From NCBI GenBank assembly GCA_023657425.1, contig JAGTJW010000001.1, positions 620,001 through 684,000 on the forward strand: a stretch of 64,000 nt of DNA, written 5' to 3'. Of the stretch, positions 17,388 to 25,214 are shown piece after piece. The position numbers and the translations under genes were made by a program. Each line of letters begins with the position of its first letter. Position 1 is the first letter of the stretch. This DNA is from Ideonella sp. WA131b. Its GTDB lineage: Bacteria > Pseudomonadota > Gammaproteobacteria > Burkholderiales > Burkholderiaceae_C. The notes beneath the pieces were generated by a model that ran no database searches, was not told the DNA's origin, and worked only from the letters and a program-made list of their open reading frames with translations.

Positions 17388-19114
17388 CAGGCTTGCGGCG
17401 ACGCCGACTCGCAGCGTGCGTCCGACTCGATCGAAGAACTGGCGCTGGCGCCTTCGAGGCAACGGGTCACGAACGCGAAGCAATCGTCCGCGAACTCTGC
17501 CGGGCACTCCAAGGGCGGGCAATGTCCTGCCGTCTCGTATTGGGTCATGCGCGCGCCCAGCCTCCCCGCCATCGCCTCGGCCTGGGTTGCCGAGAGGACC
17601 GTGTCGGCGCCGCCGTGCGCCACCCAGATGGGCGTGCTGATCTGTCCGACGGTGGCCCTCTGGTCGTCGCGGGTGACCACGGCCCTGATCAGGTTCGACA
17701 TGCCGGGAAGGTCGAAATGCCGCACCTCCTCGTGCCACAGAGAGACCCAGTTGGGGTATGCATCCAGGTGCCGCTTCCCCACCAGCGAAGCCGCGTAAAG
17801 CGCAGCGGTCTCTTCCGACCAAATCAGCGGCAGGAACTCGGAGGCACGCTGGAGCTCGGTCGCCTGCGTGGGGTCGAAGGGTGCATCCGTGGTTGCCACG
17901 AGTGCCAGACCCGCGAGGCGCTCGCCCATCAGGGCCGCCAGCTCAATCGCGATCATCCCTCCCATCGAGTGGCCCACGACGATGCAATGCCGAACATCGC
18001 GTCGCTCGAGTTCCTTCAGCAGCTCCCCGGCTTCTTCGCGCAGCGTCCACCCGGCTGGCGGCGCGACCCGGTCTCCGTGTGACCGTTGCCACGGCGCGAT
18101 GCACGGTATGCCGGCCCGCTCCAGCCTTTGCACGCACGGGTCCCAGATGGCCGGCGACATCAGGTAGCCGTGGAGAAACACCACCGCCGATGCTGAGGAC
18201 CCCCGGGCGTGGTGGCTCGTGCGGGCCGGTCTCACACCCGGATCTCGAGACAACAACCGACCCGTGGCCGCCGCGCGCAAGAAGCGCCCGCAGGCACTGA
18301 AGAAGAGTTCCGGATCTTCCCAGAGAAAGAGGTTGCCGCCCCGGGGAACAGCGGCCAGGGACGCATTCGGAATGCGGGACTGCAGCCGTCGCAGCGTATG
18401 GATGGGTGCCCAACCATCGAAAGCCGGTGCCACGATCAGGACCGGTGTGGCGTTGTCCTGGAGCTCGCTCGGACGAAAGAAGTCCGAAAGCTGAAGCTCC
18501 ATCCAGCGGCGCACGCGGGAAGGGTGAAAGCGCCCCTTGTCGGCCTCGAGCCTGCGATGAACGATGGCCTCCAGCGCATCGAAGTGCCGGTCGGCGAACT
18601 CCGGCGTGACGCTGGAGAGCAGCCACCACCACGTGTAGTGTTCGAGATCGTCCGATCCTGTGATGCTGTCGACGAAACGCATGGCGAGGTCGCGGATGCG
18701 GGGGTGCTCCCCGGTGCGGGTCGGGGGCGAAATGAGCACCACCGAGGCCAATCTGCCGGGATGCTCGACAAGCATCGTCAGGGCGATGCAGGCGCCGCCG
18801 GTCCAGCCGACGAGATGAAAGGCCGGGTTGCCCAGTTCCTCCGCCATGGACACGAGCAGCTGTCCATAGCGCGAGAAGAGCTCGCGCGCATCCTGGGTCT
18901 CGTCCACCCAATCGACGGGTAGGTTGGGCGCGACCAGGCTGAAGTCCCTTGCGAGCTCGCTCCAGATGCCAGCCCACAGATTCATGCCCACTGGCGCGGC
19001 CCGAACCAGGAAAAGAAGGGGCTTGCCGGCTCCCAGCTCCACTCGGGCGCCCACACCGCAGATCACCGCCTCGCGCGGTAAGGGCGCGGCGGCGTCAAGC
19101 TGCAAGGGGCTCAT
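17387..19114 (-). CDS. Tandem alpha/beta-hydrolase fusion, first domain degenerate
   Basis: Protein of 575 aa with two alpha/beta-hydrolase domains. The first (about 15-285) has the core strands and the segment HLVGWTGGACIALTML, but Thr 105 replaces the nucleophilic Ser. Where a catalytic His is usual the sequence is PRGGNLFLWEDPE, with Asn. The second (about 305-550) has the oxyanion strand VVFLHGYLMSPAIWD, the canonical elbow VVGHSMGGMIAIELA (Ser 383), the acid region WVAHGGADTVL and GHCPPLECPAEF with the catalytic His. The first domain is therefore probably inactive or structural. The start overlaps the CoA-ligase stop (ATGA) and the stop overlaps the thiolase start. Substrate unknown; a thioester or ring hydrolase role fits the operon. 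Confidence 0.86.
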   Translation of the reverse strand: MSPLQLDAAAPLPREAVICGVGARVELGAGKPLLFLVRAAPVGMNLWAGIWSELARDFSLVAPNLPVDWVDETQDARELFSRYGQLLVSMAEELGNPAFHLVGWTGGACIALTMLVEHPGRLASVVLISPPTRTGEHPRIRDLAMRFVDSITGSDDLEHYTWWWLLSSVTPEFADRHFDALEAIVHRRLEADKGRFHPSRVRRWMELQLSDFFRPSELQDNATPVLIVAPAFDGWAPIHTLRRLQSRIPNASLAAVPRGGNLFLWEDPELFFSACGRFLRAAATGRLLSRDPGVRPARTSHHARGSSASAVVFLHGYLMSPAIWDPCVQRLERAGIPCIAPWQRSHGDRVAPPAGWTLREEAGELLKELERRDVRHCIVVGHSMGGMIAIELAALMGERLAGLALVATTDAPFDPTQATELQRASEFLPLIWSEETAALYAASLVGKRHLDAYPNWVSLWHEEVRHFDLPGMSNLIRAVVTRDDQRATVGQISTPIWVAHGGADTVLSATQAEAMAGRLGARMTQYETAGHCPPLECPAEFADDCFAFVTRCLEGASASSSIESDARCESASPQA

Positions 19115-20679
19115 CCCTGCCTCACTGGAGGCGCGAGCCCAGACCACTGTTCCCGCAGCGCGCGCTTGAGTACCTTGCCGAGCGCGTTTCGCGGAAATTC
19201 CTTCACGAACTCCAACGAGGCCAAACGCTGGATCTTGCTGACCCTGTCGTTGCACCACGCGCGCAGCGTCTGGGCATCGACCTCGGCACCGGGCTTCGGG
19301 ATCACCAACGCCAGCGGCGTTTCTCCCCATTTCTCGTCAGGCACGCCGATCACGGCCGCTTCACGCACGTCGGGGTGTGTCATCAGCACCGCTTCGATGT
19401 CCGAGGGGTAGACGTTGAAGCCACCCGAAATGATCATGTCCTTCTTGCGGTCGACGATGTGCAGGTTCAGGTCCCGATCGAGATAGCCGATGTCGCCGCT
19501 GCGAAAGAAGCGCAGTCCGTCTCTATCGCACCACACGCAGGCGGCATCCAGGTCGGGCTTTCGGAAGTACCCGGTGAGCAAGACCGCGCTACGGCCAACG
19601 ATTTCCCCGACTTGCCCCGAAGGCACTTCCTGGTCCGACGAGTCGATGATCCGCAGCTCAGTCCCCGCCATCGGCGACCCCACCCCGCATTCCAGCGGCT
19701 GCTCCTCCCGGGCGGGCCGCACCAAGGTGCCGAACCCCTCCGTCATGCCGTACAGCTCCACGAAGGCCGGGCCCACCACCTCGAGCCACCGCTGCTTGAT
19801 GCCTTTGGCGAGTGCGGCGCCGCCGCAGACGAGACCCTCCATCGACTCCAGGTGGTCTTTGGCGAACTGAGGCGAGCCGAGGACGACGGCGCACTGCAGG
19901 GGCACGACAAAGGTGTGTGTGATGCGGGCCGTCTTGCAGGTGGAGAGAAAGCCATCCACCGTGAACACCGGCATCACGTGCAGGGTGCCCCCCATCAGGA
20001 GAGTGGGCAGGATCATCAGCCAGGCGCCGTTGCTGTACATCGGGGTGGTGAGCAGCACGCGCGACCAGCGGCTGATCGAGAGTTCGGCGGCCATTCCCAG
20101 AGCGAACATGAGCCGCCCGTGGTGGGAGTGGGCGATCCCCTTGGGCAAGCCGGTGGTGCCCGAGCTGTAGAGGAGGGAACACGCGTCACCGGGCTCGAGC
20201 GCGGACGGGCTGAATGCGCCGAGGTCCTCCCGAGGCCGCGTGAGATCGTCGACGGCGAGGACTCGGGCAGCCGTCGTGCTCGCGAGGGTGGCCAAGGCGC
20301 CATGCAGCGGGTCGCGCAGCTCATCGGAGCAGACGATTGCGTGCAGGTCTGCATCCTCGATCAGCCTGCCCAGGGCGTCTGCAGGCAGCATCGTGGAAAA
20401 GGGCACCACGACTCCGCCAGCCAGCCAGATTCCGACCATCAGGGGCAGGAAGCTCAACTCGTTGCCCATCAGGACGCCCACCCGGCCGCCGCGGGACAAG
20501 CCCGTGGCCGACAACGCGGAAGCGACAGAACCGCTCTGGGCGCTGAGTTCCGCGTAGCTCATCGACTGCGACCCACGCTGCGCGCAAGGTCGTGCGGGCG
20601 TGCTGCGCCCATGAAGCCAGATGGCGTGCCCGACGTGATCGAAGAGAGCCTCGGGAGAAGGCGAAGAAGGCGATTTCAT
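19111..20679 (-). CDS. AMP-dependent acyl-CoA synthetase
   Basis: ANL-superfamily ligase of 522 aa that activates a carboxylic acid to a CoA thioester with ATP. Motifs in order are LLYSSGTTGLPKGIAHSHHG (P-loop), ELYGMTEGFGTL (A5), FFRSGDIGYLDRD (A7), DRKKDMIISGGFNVYPSDIE (hinge, A8) and the C-terminal Lys in PRNALGKVLKR. The ATG lies three codons after an in-frame TTG; no strong ribosome site favours either. It is the first enzyme gene of the catabolic operon, 115 bp downstream of a TetR regulator on the same strand, and overlaps the next gene by four bases. Substrate not predictable from the motifs. Confidence 0.9.
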   Translation of the reverse strand: MKSPSSPSPEALFDHVGHAIWLHGRSTPARPCAQRGSQSMSYAELSAQSGSVASALSATGLSRGGRVGVLMGNELSFLPLMVGIWLAGGVVVPFSTMLPADALGRLIEDADLHAIVCSDELRDPLHGALATLASTTAARVLAVDDLTRPREDLGAFSPSALEPGDACSLLYSSGTTGLPKGIAHSHHGRLMFALGMAAELSISRWSRVLLTTPMYSNGAWLMILPTLLMGGTLHVMPVFTVDGFLSTCKTARITHTFVVPLQCAVVLGSPQFAKDHLESMEGLVCGGAALAKGIKQRWLEVVGPAFVELYGMTEGFGTLVRPAREEQPLECGVGSPMAGTELRIIDSSDQEVPSGQVGEIVGRSAVLLTGYFRKPDLDAACVWCDRDGLRFFRSGDIGYLDRDLNLHIVDRKKDMIISGGFNVYPSDIEAVLMTHPDVREAAVIGVPDEKWGETPLALVIPKPGAEVDAQTLRAWCNDRVSKIQRLASLEFVKEFPRNALGKVLKRALREQWSGLAPPVRQG

Positions 20680-20794
20680 GAGGAGCAACCGACAGCTCGT
20701 GGGGAGAAGGACTCAGCAAAGTCTCGCGGCGAGCTCACAGATCGACAACTCGGATTCGGCATCCCGCGCCAGGCGGCGCGCGATGCGTCCCTGC

Positions 20795-21547
20795 TCACGT
20801 GTGCAGCGGACCCATGTCGCCGTGAATGGTCCGCAGCAAGCTGTCTACGCTTCGTTGACGCACCTGCGGACTGACCAGCTCGCCCGCTCCGCCCAGGCCG
20901 CCCATGATGGCCCTCTCAATGTGGGCGAGCAGCTGGTCGTGACACCTGGCAGCCGTGTCCGCCAGTCGGCGCTCGCGCTCGCGGCCTGGCGGGAAATGAG
21001 CATCCAGAAGGCGTTGCCAGCGCCAGGAGAATTCCCGGGCGCAGCGTGCGCACTGCTCGTCCGTGGAGATGGCGTACACGGCATGCGCGATCTGGCGCCA
21101 CACGTGCAGCTTGTGCGCATAGCGTTGGAAGACTCCCGCGACGATCGCATCGACCTGCACCTCCAGCGTGCTGCCGCCATCGTCATCGAGCAGCCGGTCG
21201 AAGTCCGCCAGCAGACGGCTGCTGTGGCTGTACAGCCAAAGGGCGAGCACCGTCTCCTTGTTGGAGAAGTACTCGTAGAAGCTGCCAATGCCCACTCCGG
21301 CCAGATCGGCGATGTGGTTGGTCGTGCAAGCCTCGAAAGACTGGGTGCCGAGCACCTTCTCGAACGCCTCCAGGATGGCCTCGCACACGGACCGTGAGCT
21401 GCTGCGGACCGGTCTACGCCTCAATCGGACCTTGTTGCTGCGGGTTCCGACCCCGGCTTCGAGTCCGCCGCGGGCCGCGGCCGCGCTGGGCCAGGCGTGC
21501 GGCATCCGGGCGGTGGGTGACGTCGACCCTTGGCGGGTGTGGTTCAT
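20795..21547 (-). CDS. TetR/AcrR family transcriptional regulator
   Basis: Regulator of 250 aa. The helix-turn-helix is at about residues 55-100: AILEAFEKVLGTQSFEACTT, then NHIADLAGVGIGSFYEYFSNK, a textbook TetR pattern. The N-terminal 40 residues are unconserved, so the true start could be later. The C-terminal half is helical and would bind the ligand. It precedes the acyl-CoA synthetase on the same strand and faces a LysR gene across a 165-bp AT-richer intergenic stretch. It probably controls the catabolic operon. Confidence 0.87.
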   Translation of the reverse strand: MNHTRQGSTSPTARMPHAWPSAAAARGGLEAGVGTRSNKVRLRRRPVRSSSRSVCEAILEAFEKVLGTQSFEACTTNHIADLAGVGIGSFYEYFSNKETVLALWLYSHSSRLLADFDRLLDDDGGSTLEVQVDAIVAGVFQRYAHKLHVWRQIAHAVYAISTDEQCARCAREFSWRWQRLLDAHFPPGRERERRLADTAARCHDQLLAHIERAIMGGLGGAGELVSPQVRQRSVDSLLRTIHGDMGPLHT

Positions 21548-21712
21548 GGCATGTTGCCCTCTGCCTGGATGCCTCGGGATCCGGCCCCTGCCCGGAAACC
21601 GCCGAAGGCGGCAATCGCGAGACCCAGGCTACGGCGTCGCGGACGACTGTAGGCAGGCCATCACTTTCAGTCCAATGATATGATTTGAACAAGTAATCAA
21701 TTCATCCAATAC

Positions 21713-22651
21713 GTGCAGGAAGACCTGCCCCAGTCGAAAGTCGCCTTCCTGAGGTTGCGCGACCTGTACATGCTCGACCTCATCGCGGAGGCAGGCAGCC
21801 TGAGCGGCGCCGCGGAGCAGCTCCACTTGACGCAACCCGGCGTTACCCAGGCGCTTCAGGCACTGGAGGCGGCCTTCGGGGTCAAGCTCGTCGATCGCGG
21901 CAGGCGGGGCCAGCGTGGGGTGGCCTTGACGGCGGCCGGGCGGGCGGCCCTGGTCAGGCTGCGCCTGGCCAGGCGCGAAGTTTGGGCGGCGATCCAGGCT
22001 TCGCGTGCACCGGAAATCGCCTCGCTGCGTATCGGCACGCTGGCCACTTCGCTGGTGGACCTGCTTCCGCGCGCGTTGGGTCGACTCCAGGAGGCTGTTC
22101 CGTCTCTGGAGGTGGTCTTGGTCGAGTCCAACGTCCCGGACCTGTGGAAGCGGCTTTCCACAGGCGATGTGGACGTCATCGTATGCCGCCTGCCCGAGAT
22201 CGAGCAATGGAGCGCCCTGCTGCCCTTGATCATGTACGACCGGGTCCAGGAAGAGCGCCTGGTGCTCGTCGGCGCTGCGGATCACCCAGCCGTCCGCAAG
22301 CCCGCGCGGAGCTTGCAGCAGCTGCGTCAGCACCCCTGGGCACTGCCACCCAGCGGCTCCTTCACCCGCGCGGCCTTCGAGCAGCTTTACCTGCGCGCGA
22401 ACCTCGAACCACCACGCCCGGCGGTGACTTGCCTGTCGTTTCACGCCAACCTCCAGCTGGCCTGCCGCAGCCCGTTCCTGACAGTGGCGCCGTTGAGCGC
22501 TGTGGAAGCCTATCAGCGGGCGCTGCGCTTGAAGGTCATCGACGTCCCCTGGGGAGACCACCACGCCGAGATCGTGGTCGCGTTCCGACGCGTGGACGCC
22601 GGCCATCCCCTGATCTCCGAGTTTCGACGCTGCATCACGCCCGTTGCTTGA
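21713..22651 (+). CDS. LysR family transcriptional regulator
   Basis: Regulator of 312 aa. The N-terminal winged HTH is DLIAEAGSLSGAAEQLHLTQPGVTQALQALE, followed by the linker and a periplasmic-binding-protein-like effector domain (LRIGTLATSLVDLLPRALG). It starts with GTG, and the sequence just upstream is unusually AT-rich for this genome, consistent with a promoter shared with the divergent TetR gene. It may regulate the flanking catabolic genes or the DUF1254/DUF1214 gene that follows on the same strand. Confidence 0.88.
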   Translation: MQEDLPQSKVAFLRLRDLYMLDLIAEAGSLSGAAEQLHLTQPGVTQALQALEAAFGVKLVDRGRRGQRGVALTAAGRAALVRLRLARREVWAAIQASRAPEIASLRIGTLATSLVDLLPRALGRLQEAVPSLEVVLVESNVPDLWKRLSTGDVDVIVCRLPEIEQWSALLPLIMYDRVQEERLVLVGAADHPAVRKPARSLQQLRQHPWALPPSGSFTRAAFEQLYLRANLEPPRPAVTCLSFHANLQLACRSPFLTVAPLSAVEAYQRALRLKVIDVPWGDHHAEIVVAFRRVDAGHPLISEFRRCITPVA

Positions 22652-22862
22652 GGCTGCGCGGGCAGGTCCTGCAACGGTCGCTCGTGATCCACTGCCCGAC
22701 ACATGCGCTCGATCTGCGGCACATGTCGAGTTCCCGCGAACCCGAGTCGCCACGGCCCGTTTCACTCTTAAGATCGCCTCACCCTGACGCGCGATGTCGA
22801 GGGCGACAGCCCGAAGTGTCTTTTCCCGCCGCCGGTCTCGTGTCGCCACGAACCCTCATCCA

Positions 22863-24161
22863 ATGGATGCCGCCGACCCTTACCTCGATGCCTTCCTCTA
22901 CACCTTGCCCGTCTATGAAATGGCGCGTGTACGCCATGTGGCTGTTGGTGGCGCGGAGGGCTCCAGCCGGGGGCGAGTCAATCGGCTCGGGCACCGGCGC
23001 ACGCTGAGCGACCACCACGCCCGCAGCGTCACCACACCGAACAACGACACCCTTTACTCGAGCGCCTGGCTCGACCTCGACGGCGGACCGCTGCTTTTTC
23101 GCCTGCCCCGCATCACCGGCAGATATTGGTCGGTCCAGTTCTTGGACATCTACACCAACAACGTCGAGATAGTGGGCGGAAGAAGCAGTGCGCTGACGGC
23201 GGAAAGCAGTGAGCTCAAGCTGTGGATCGCCCTGAAGGGCGACCCCACGCCCGTGCCGGCCGGCCACCAGGTCGTCCGATTGCCCGGGCGAGATGCTTGG
23301 ATGCTGGTACGCATGGAAGTTCGATCGGATGCCGACTTGAAGGAACTCCACGTGCTGCAGGACGCCATGATCCTGAGTGCGCCGGAGACCAACCGGCCCC
23401 CGTCAGGCGCAACGGTGCCTGTGCGCAGGGAGGCAGGCCCGCGCGCGGGCGCCGAGTACCTGGCGGTGGTCAACAACATGCTGCTGCGCAACGGCGTACC
23501 TGAACCGGAGCAGGGCCTGGTGGCGCGCTGGAAACCGTTCGGCATCGGTGTCACGCAGGAGCCCGAGGCCGAAGGTGTCGCACTCGAGTGGAGTCGAAGG
23601 CTCTCCGACCTCCACGCCTACCTGGCACGGCCCGACCCGGCCCAGGACCGCCCATCCGGCGGATGGAAGCATCCGGACCCTGCCGTCGGCGACTTCGGAG
23701 CCGACTATCGACTGCGCGCGCAGGTGGCCCGCGAAGCGCTGGCCTCCCTTCCGGCCCGCGAGGCGGTCTACTTCACGGCCCGCACGGACGCGGGTGGCCT
23801 GCCACTGGACGCCGCCGCGTCGTACCGGATTCGGTTTCCGACTGGCGGCTTGCCTGCCGACTCGTTCTGGTCGGTATCGATGTATCAGGTCGAGCGCGAC
23901 GGCAAGCTCTTCTTCTCCGACAACCCGCTGCGCCGGTACTCGATAGGCTCCCGCACGGAAGGCCTCGTTCGCGAGGCGGATGGATCTTTCGAGATCGTGA
24001 TGCAGCGCACCGCCCCGGAGGGTGCACAGGGTCGGGCCAACTGGCTGCCAACGCCCGGCCCGGAGCACACCCGCTTCCATCTGGTTCTTCGTGCCTACCT
24101 GCCCAGGCCACAGCTGCTGATGGACCGGAACCTGCTGCCGCCTATCCGGCGGGTGGACTGA
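22863..24161 (+). CDS. DUF1254 and DUF1214 domain protein
   Basis: Protein of 432 aa. The N-terminal half carries the DUF1254 pattern (SVTTPNNDTLYSSAWLDLDG, then LPRITGRYWSVQFLDIYTNN). The C-terminal half is DUF1214 (FPTGGLPADSFWSVSMYQ, DNPLRRYSIGSR, NWLPTPG and FHLVLRAYLP). No signal peptide precedes this ATG; an in-frame ATG 23 codons upstream adds a basic stretch but no hydrophobic core. Such proteins are often linked to lipid or xenobiotic metabolism but have no proven activity. It converges on the Bug receptor gene with 37 bp between stops. Confidence 0.82.
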   Translation: MDAADPYLDAFLYTLPVYEMARVRHVAVGGAEGSSRGRVNRLGHRRTLSDHHARSVTTPNNDTLYSSAWLDLDGGPLLFRLPRITGRYWSVQFLDIYTNNVEIVGGRSSALTAESSELKLWIALKGDPTPVPAGHQVVRLPGRDAWMLVRMEVRSDADLKELHVLQDAMILSAPETNRPPSGATVPVRREAGPRAGAEYLAVVNNMLLRNGVPEPEQGLVARWKPFGIGVTQEPEAEGVALEWSRRLSDLHAYLARPDPAQDRPSGGWKHPDPAVGDFGADYRLRAQVAREALASLPAREAVYFTARTDAGGLPLDAAASYRIRFPTGGLPADSFWSVSMYQVERDGKLFFSDNPLRRYSIGSRTEGLVREADGSFEIVMQRTAPEGAQGRANWLPTPGPEHTRFHLVLRAYLPRPQLLMDRNLLPPIRRVD

Positions 24162-24198
24162 CAGGCCAACGGGCCGCCAGCCTGGCCCCAGCGGTGGG

Positions 24199-25170
24199 TC
24201 AACCTGGCTTGAGATTGGCGCGGCGAACGGCCTCGCCCAACCACCTCAGGTCCCGCTCGATGAGCCTGCCGAACTCCTCTGCACCGGCAAATTGCGACGA
24301 CATGCCCAAGGGTGTCAACCGCTGCTGCAACCCAGGTGTGCGCGCAGCCGCGGCCAGGGCGCCTTCGAGCGTGGCCAGCACGTCGCGCGGTGTGCCGGCC
24401 GGTGCTGCCAGGCCGCCCCAGTACTGGACCGCGGGCACCTCCACGCCCTGCTCCCGGGCTGTGGGAAGGTCCGGCAGGGAAGCAGAGCGCTGGTCCGAGA
24501 GCACCGCGATTGCGCGGAACCTTCCAGGCGCCTGGACGAGCACGGAGACGGCCATGGTCATGGCATCGATCTCGCCGCGTGCCAGGGCCAGTGCAGCCTC
24601 GGGCCCGCCCTTGAAGGGAATGTTGCTGGCGGCGGCCGCTTCCTGGCCGAGGATGCTCACCATCATCAGGTGATCCATGGATCCGGGGCCCAGCGAGCCG
24701 TAGCTGAGCTTGCCCGGGTTCGCCTTGTTCCAGGCCACCAACTCGGGCAGGGTGCGAAATGGCGCCTGGTTGGAGACGGCGAGCACCACGTCGGACGCTC
24801 CCATCCGGCCCAGCGGAGCAAACTGTCGCAGCAGGTCGAACTTGCGAGTGGACGCTTGCACTGCGCACATGGTCACGTTCAGGTGGATGAGCGTGTAGCC
24901 ATCCGCCGGTGCAGACAGCGCACCTTGCACGCCTATCGTGTACAGGCCCCCCGGCCTGTTGTCCACGATCACGCCCTGGCCCAGGTGGGGCCGCAAGTAC
25001 TCGCCCAGGATCCGGACGGACTGGTCGGCCGCGCCGCCGGGCGGCAAGGGAACGATGATCCTTACCGGCCTGTTCGGGAATGCCGCCTGCGCAAAGGCCT
25101 GCCAAGGTGTCGGCAACAGGCTCGCACAGCTTGCCTGGACGAGTCGGCGGCGGGATCGAGAGTGCGACAT
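24199..25170 (-). CDS. Bug-family tripartite tricarboxylate transporter substrate-binding protein
   Basis: Periplasmic binding protein of 323 aa. An Arg-rich start (SRSRRRLVQAS) is followed by a hydrophobic stretch and cleavage region near AFAQA. The mature protein starts FPNRPVRIIVPLPPGGAADQ, the Bug hallmark. Further family patterns are VIVDNRPGG, NPGKLSYGSLGPGSMDHL and LARGEIDAMTM. It captures a carboxylate-type ligand; TctA/TctB membrane partners are not nearby, as is common for orphan Bug receptors. It lies 44 bp after the TonB-dependent receptor on the same strand, suggesting one uptake unit. Confidence 0.88.
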   Translation of the reverse strand: MSHSRSRRRLVQASCASLLPTPWQAFAQAAFPNRPVRIIVPLPPGGAADQSVRILGEYLRPHLGQGVIVDNRPGGLYTIGVQGALSAPADGYTLIHLNVTMCAVQASTRKFDLLRQFAPLGRMGASDVVLAVSNQAPFRTLPELVAWNKANPGKLSYGSLGPGSMDHLMMVSILGQEAAAASNIPFKGGPEAALALARGEIDAMTMAVSVLVQAPGRFRAIAVLSDQRSASLPDLPTAREQGVEVPAVQYWGGLAAPAGTPRDVLATLEGALAAAARTPGLQQRLTPLGMSSQFAGAEEFGRLIERDLRWLGEAVRRANLKPG

Positions 25171-25214
25171 GGCAGCTAGGCTCTTCGCGGGCGGGGCGAA
25201 ACGCGTGACGACCG

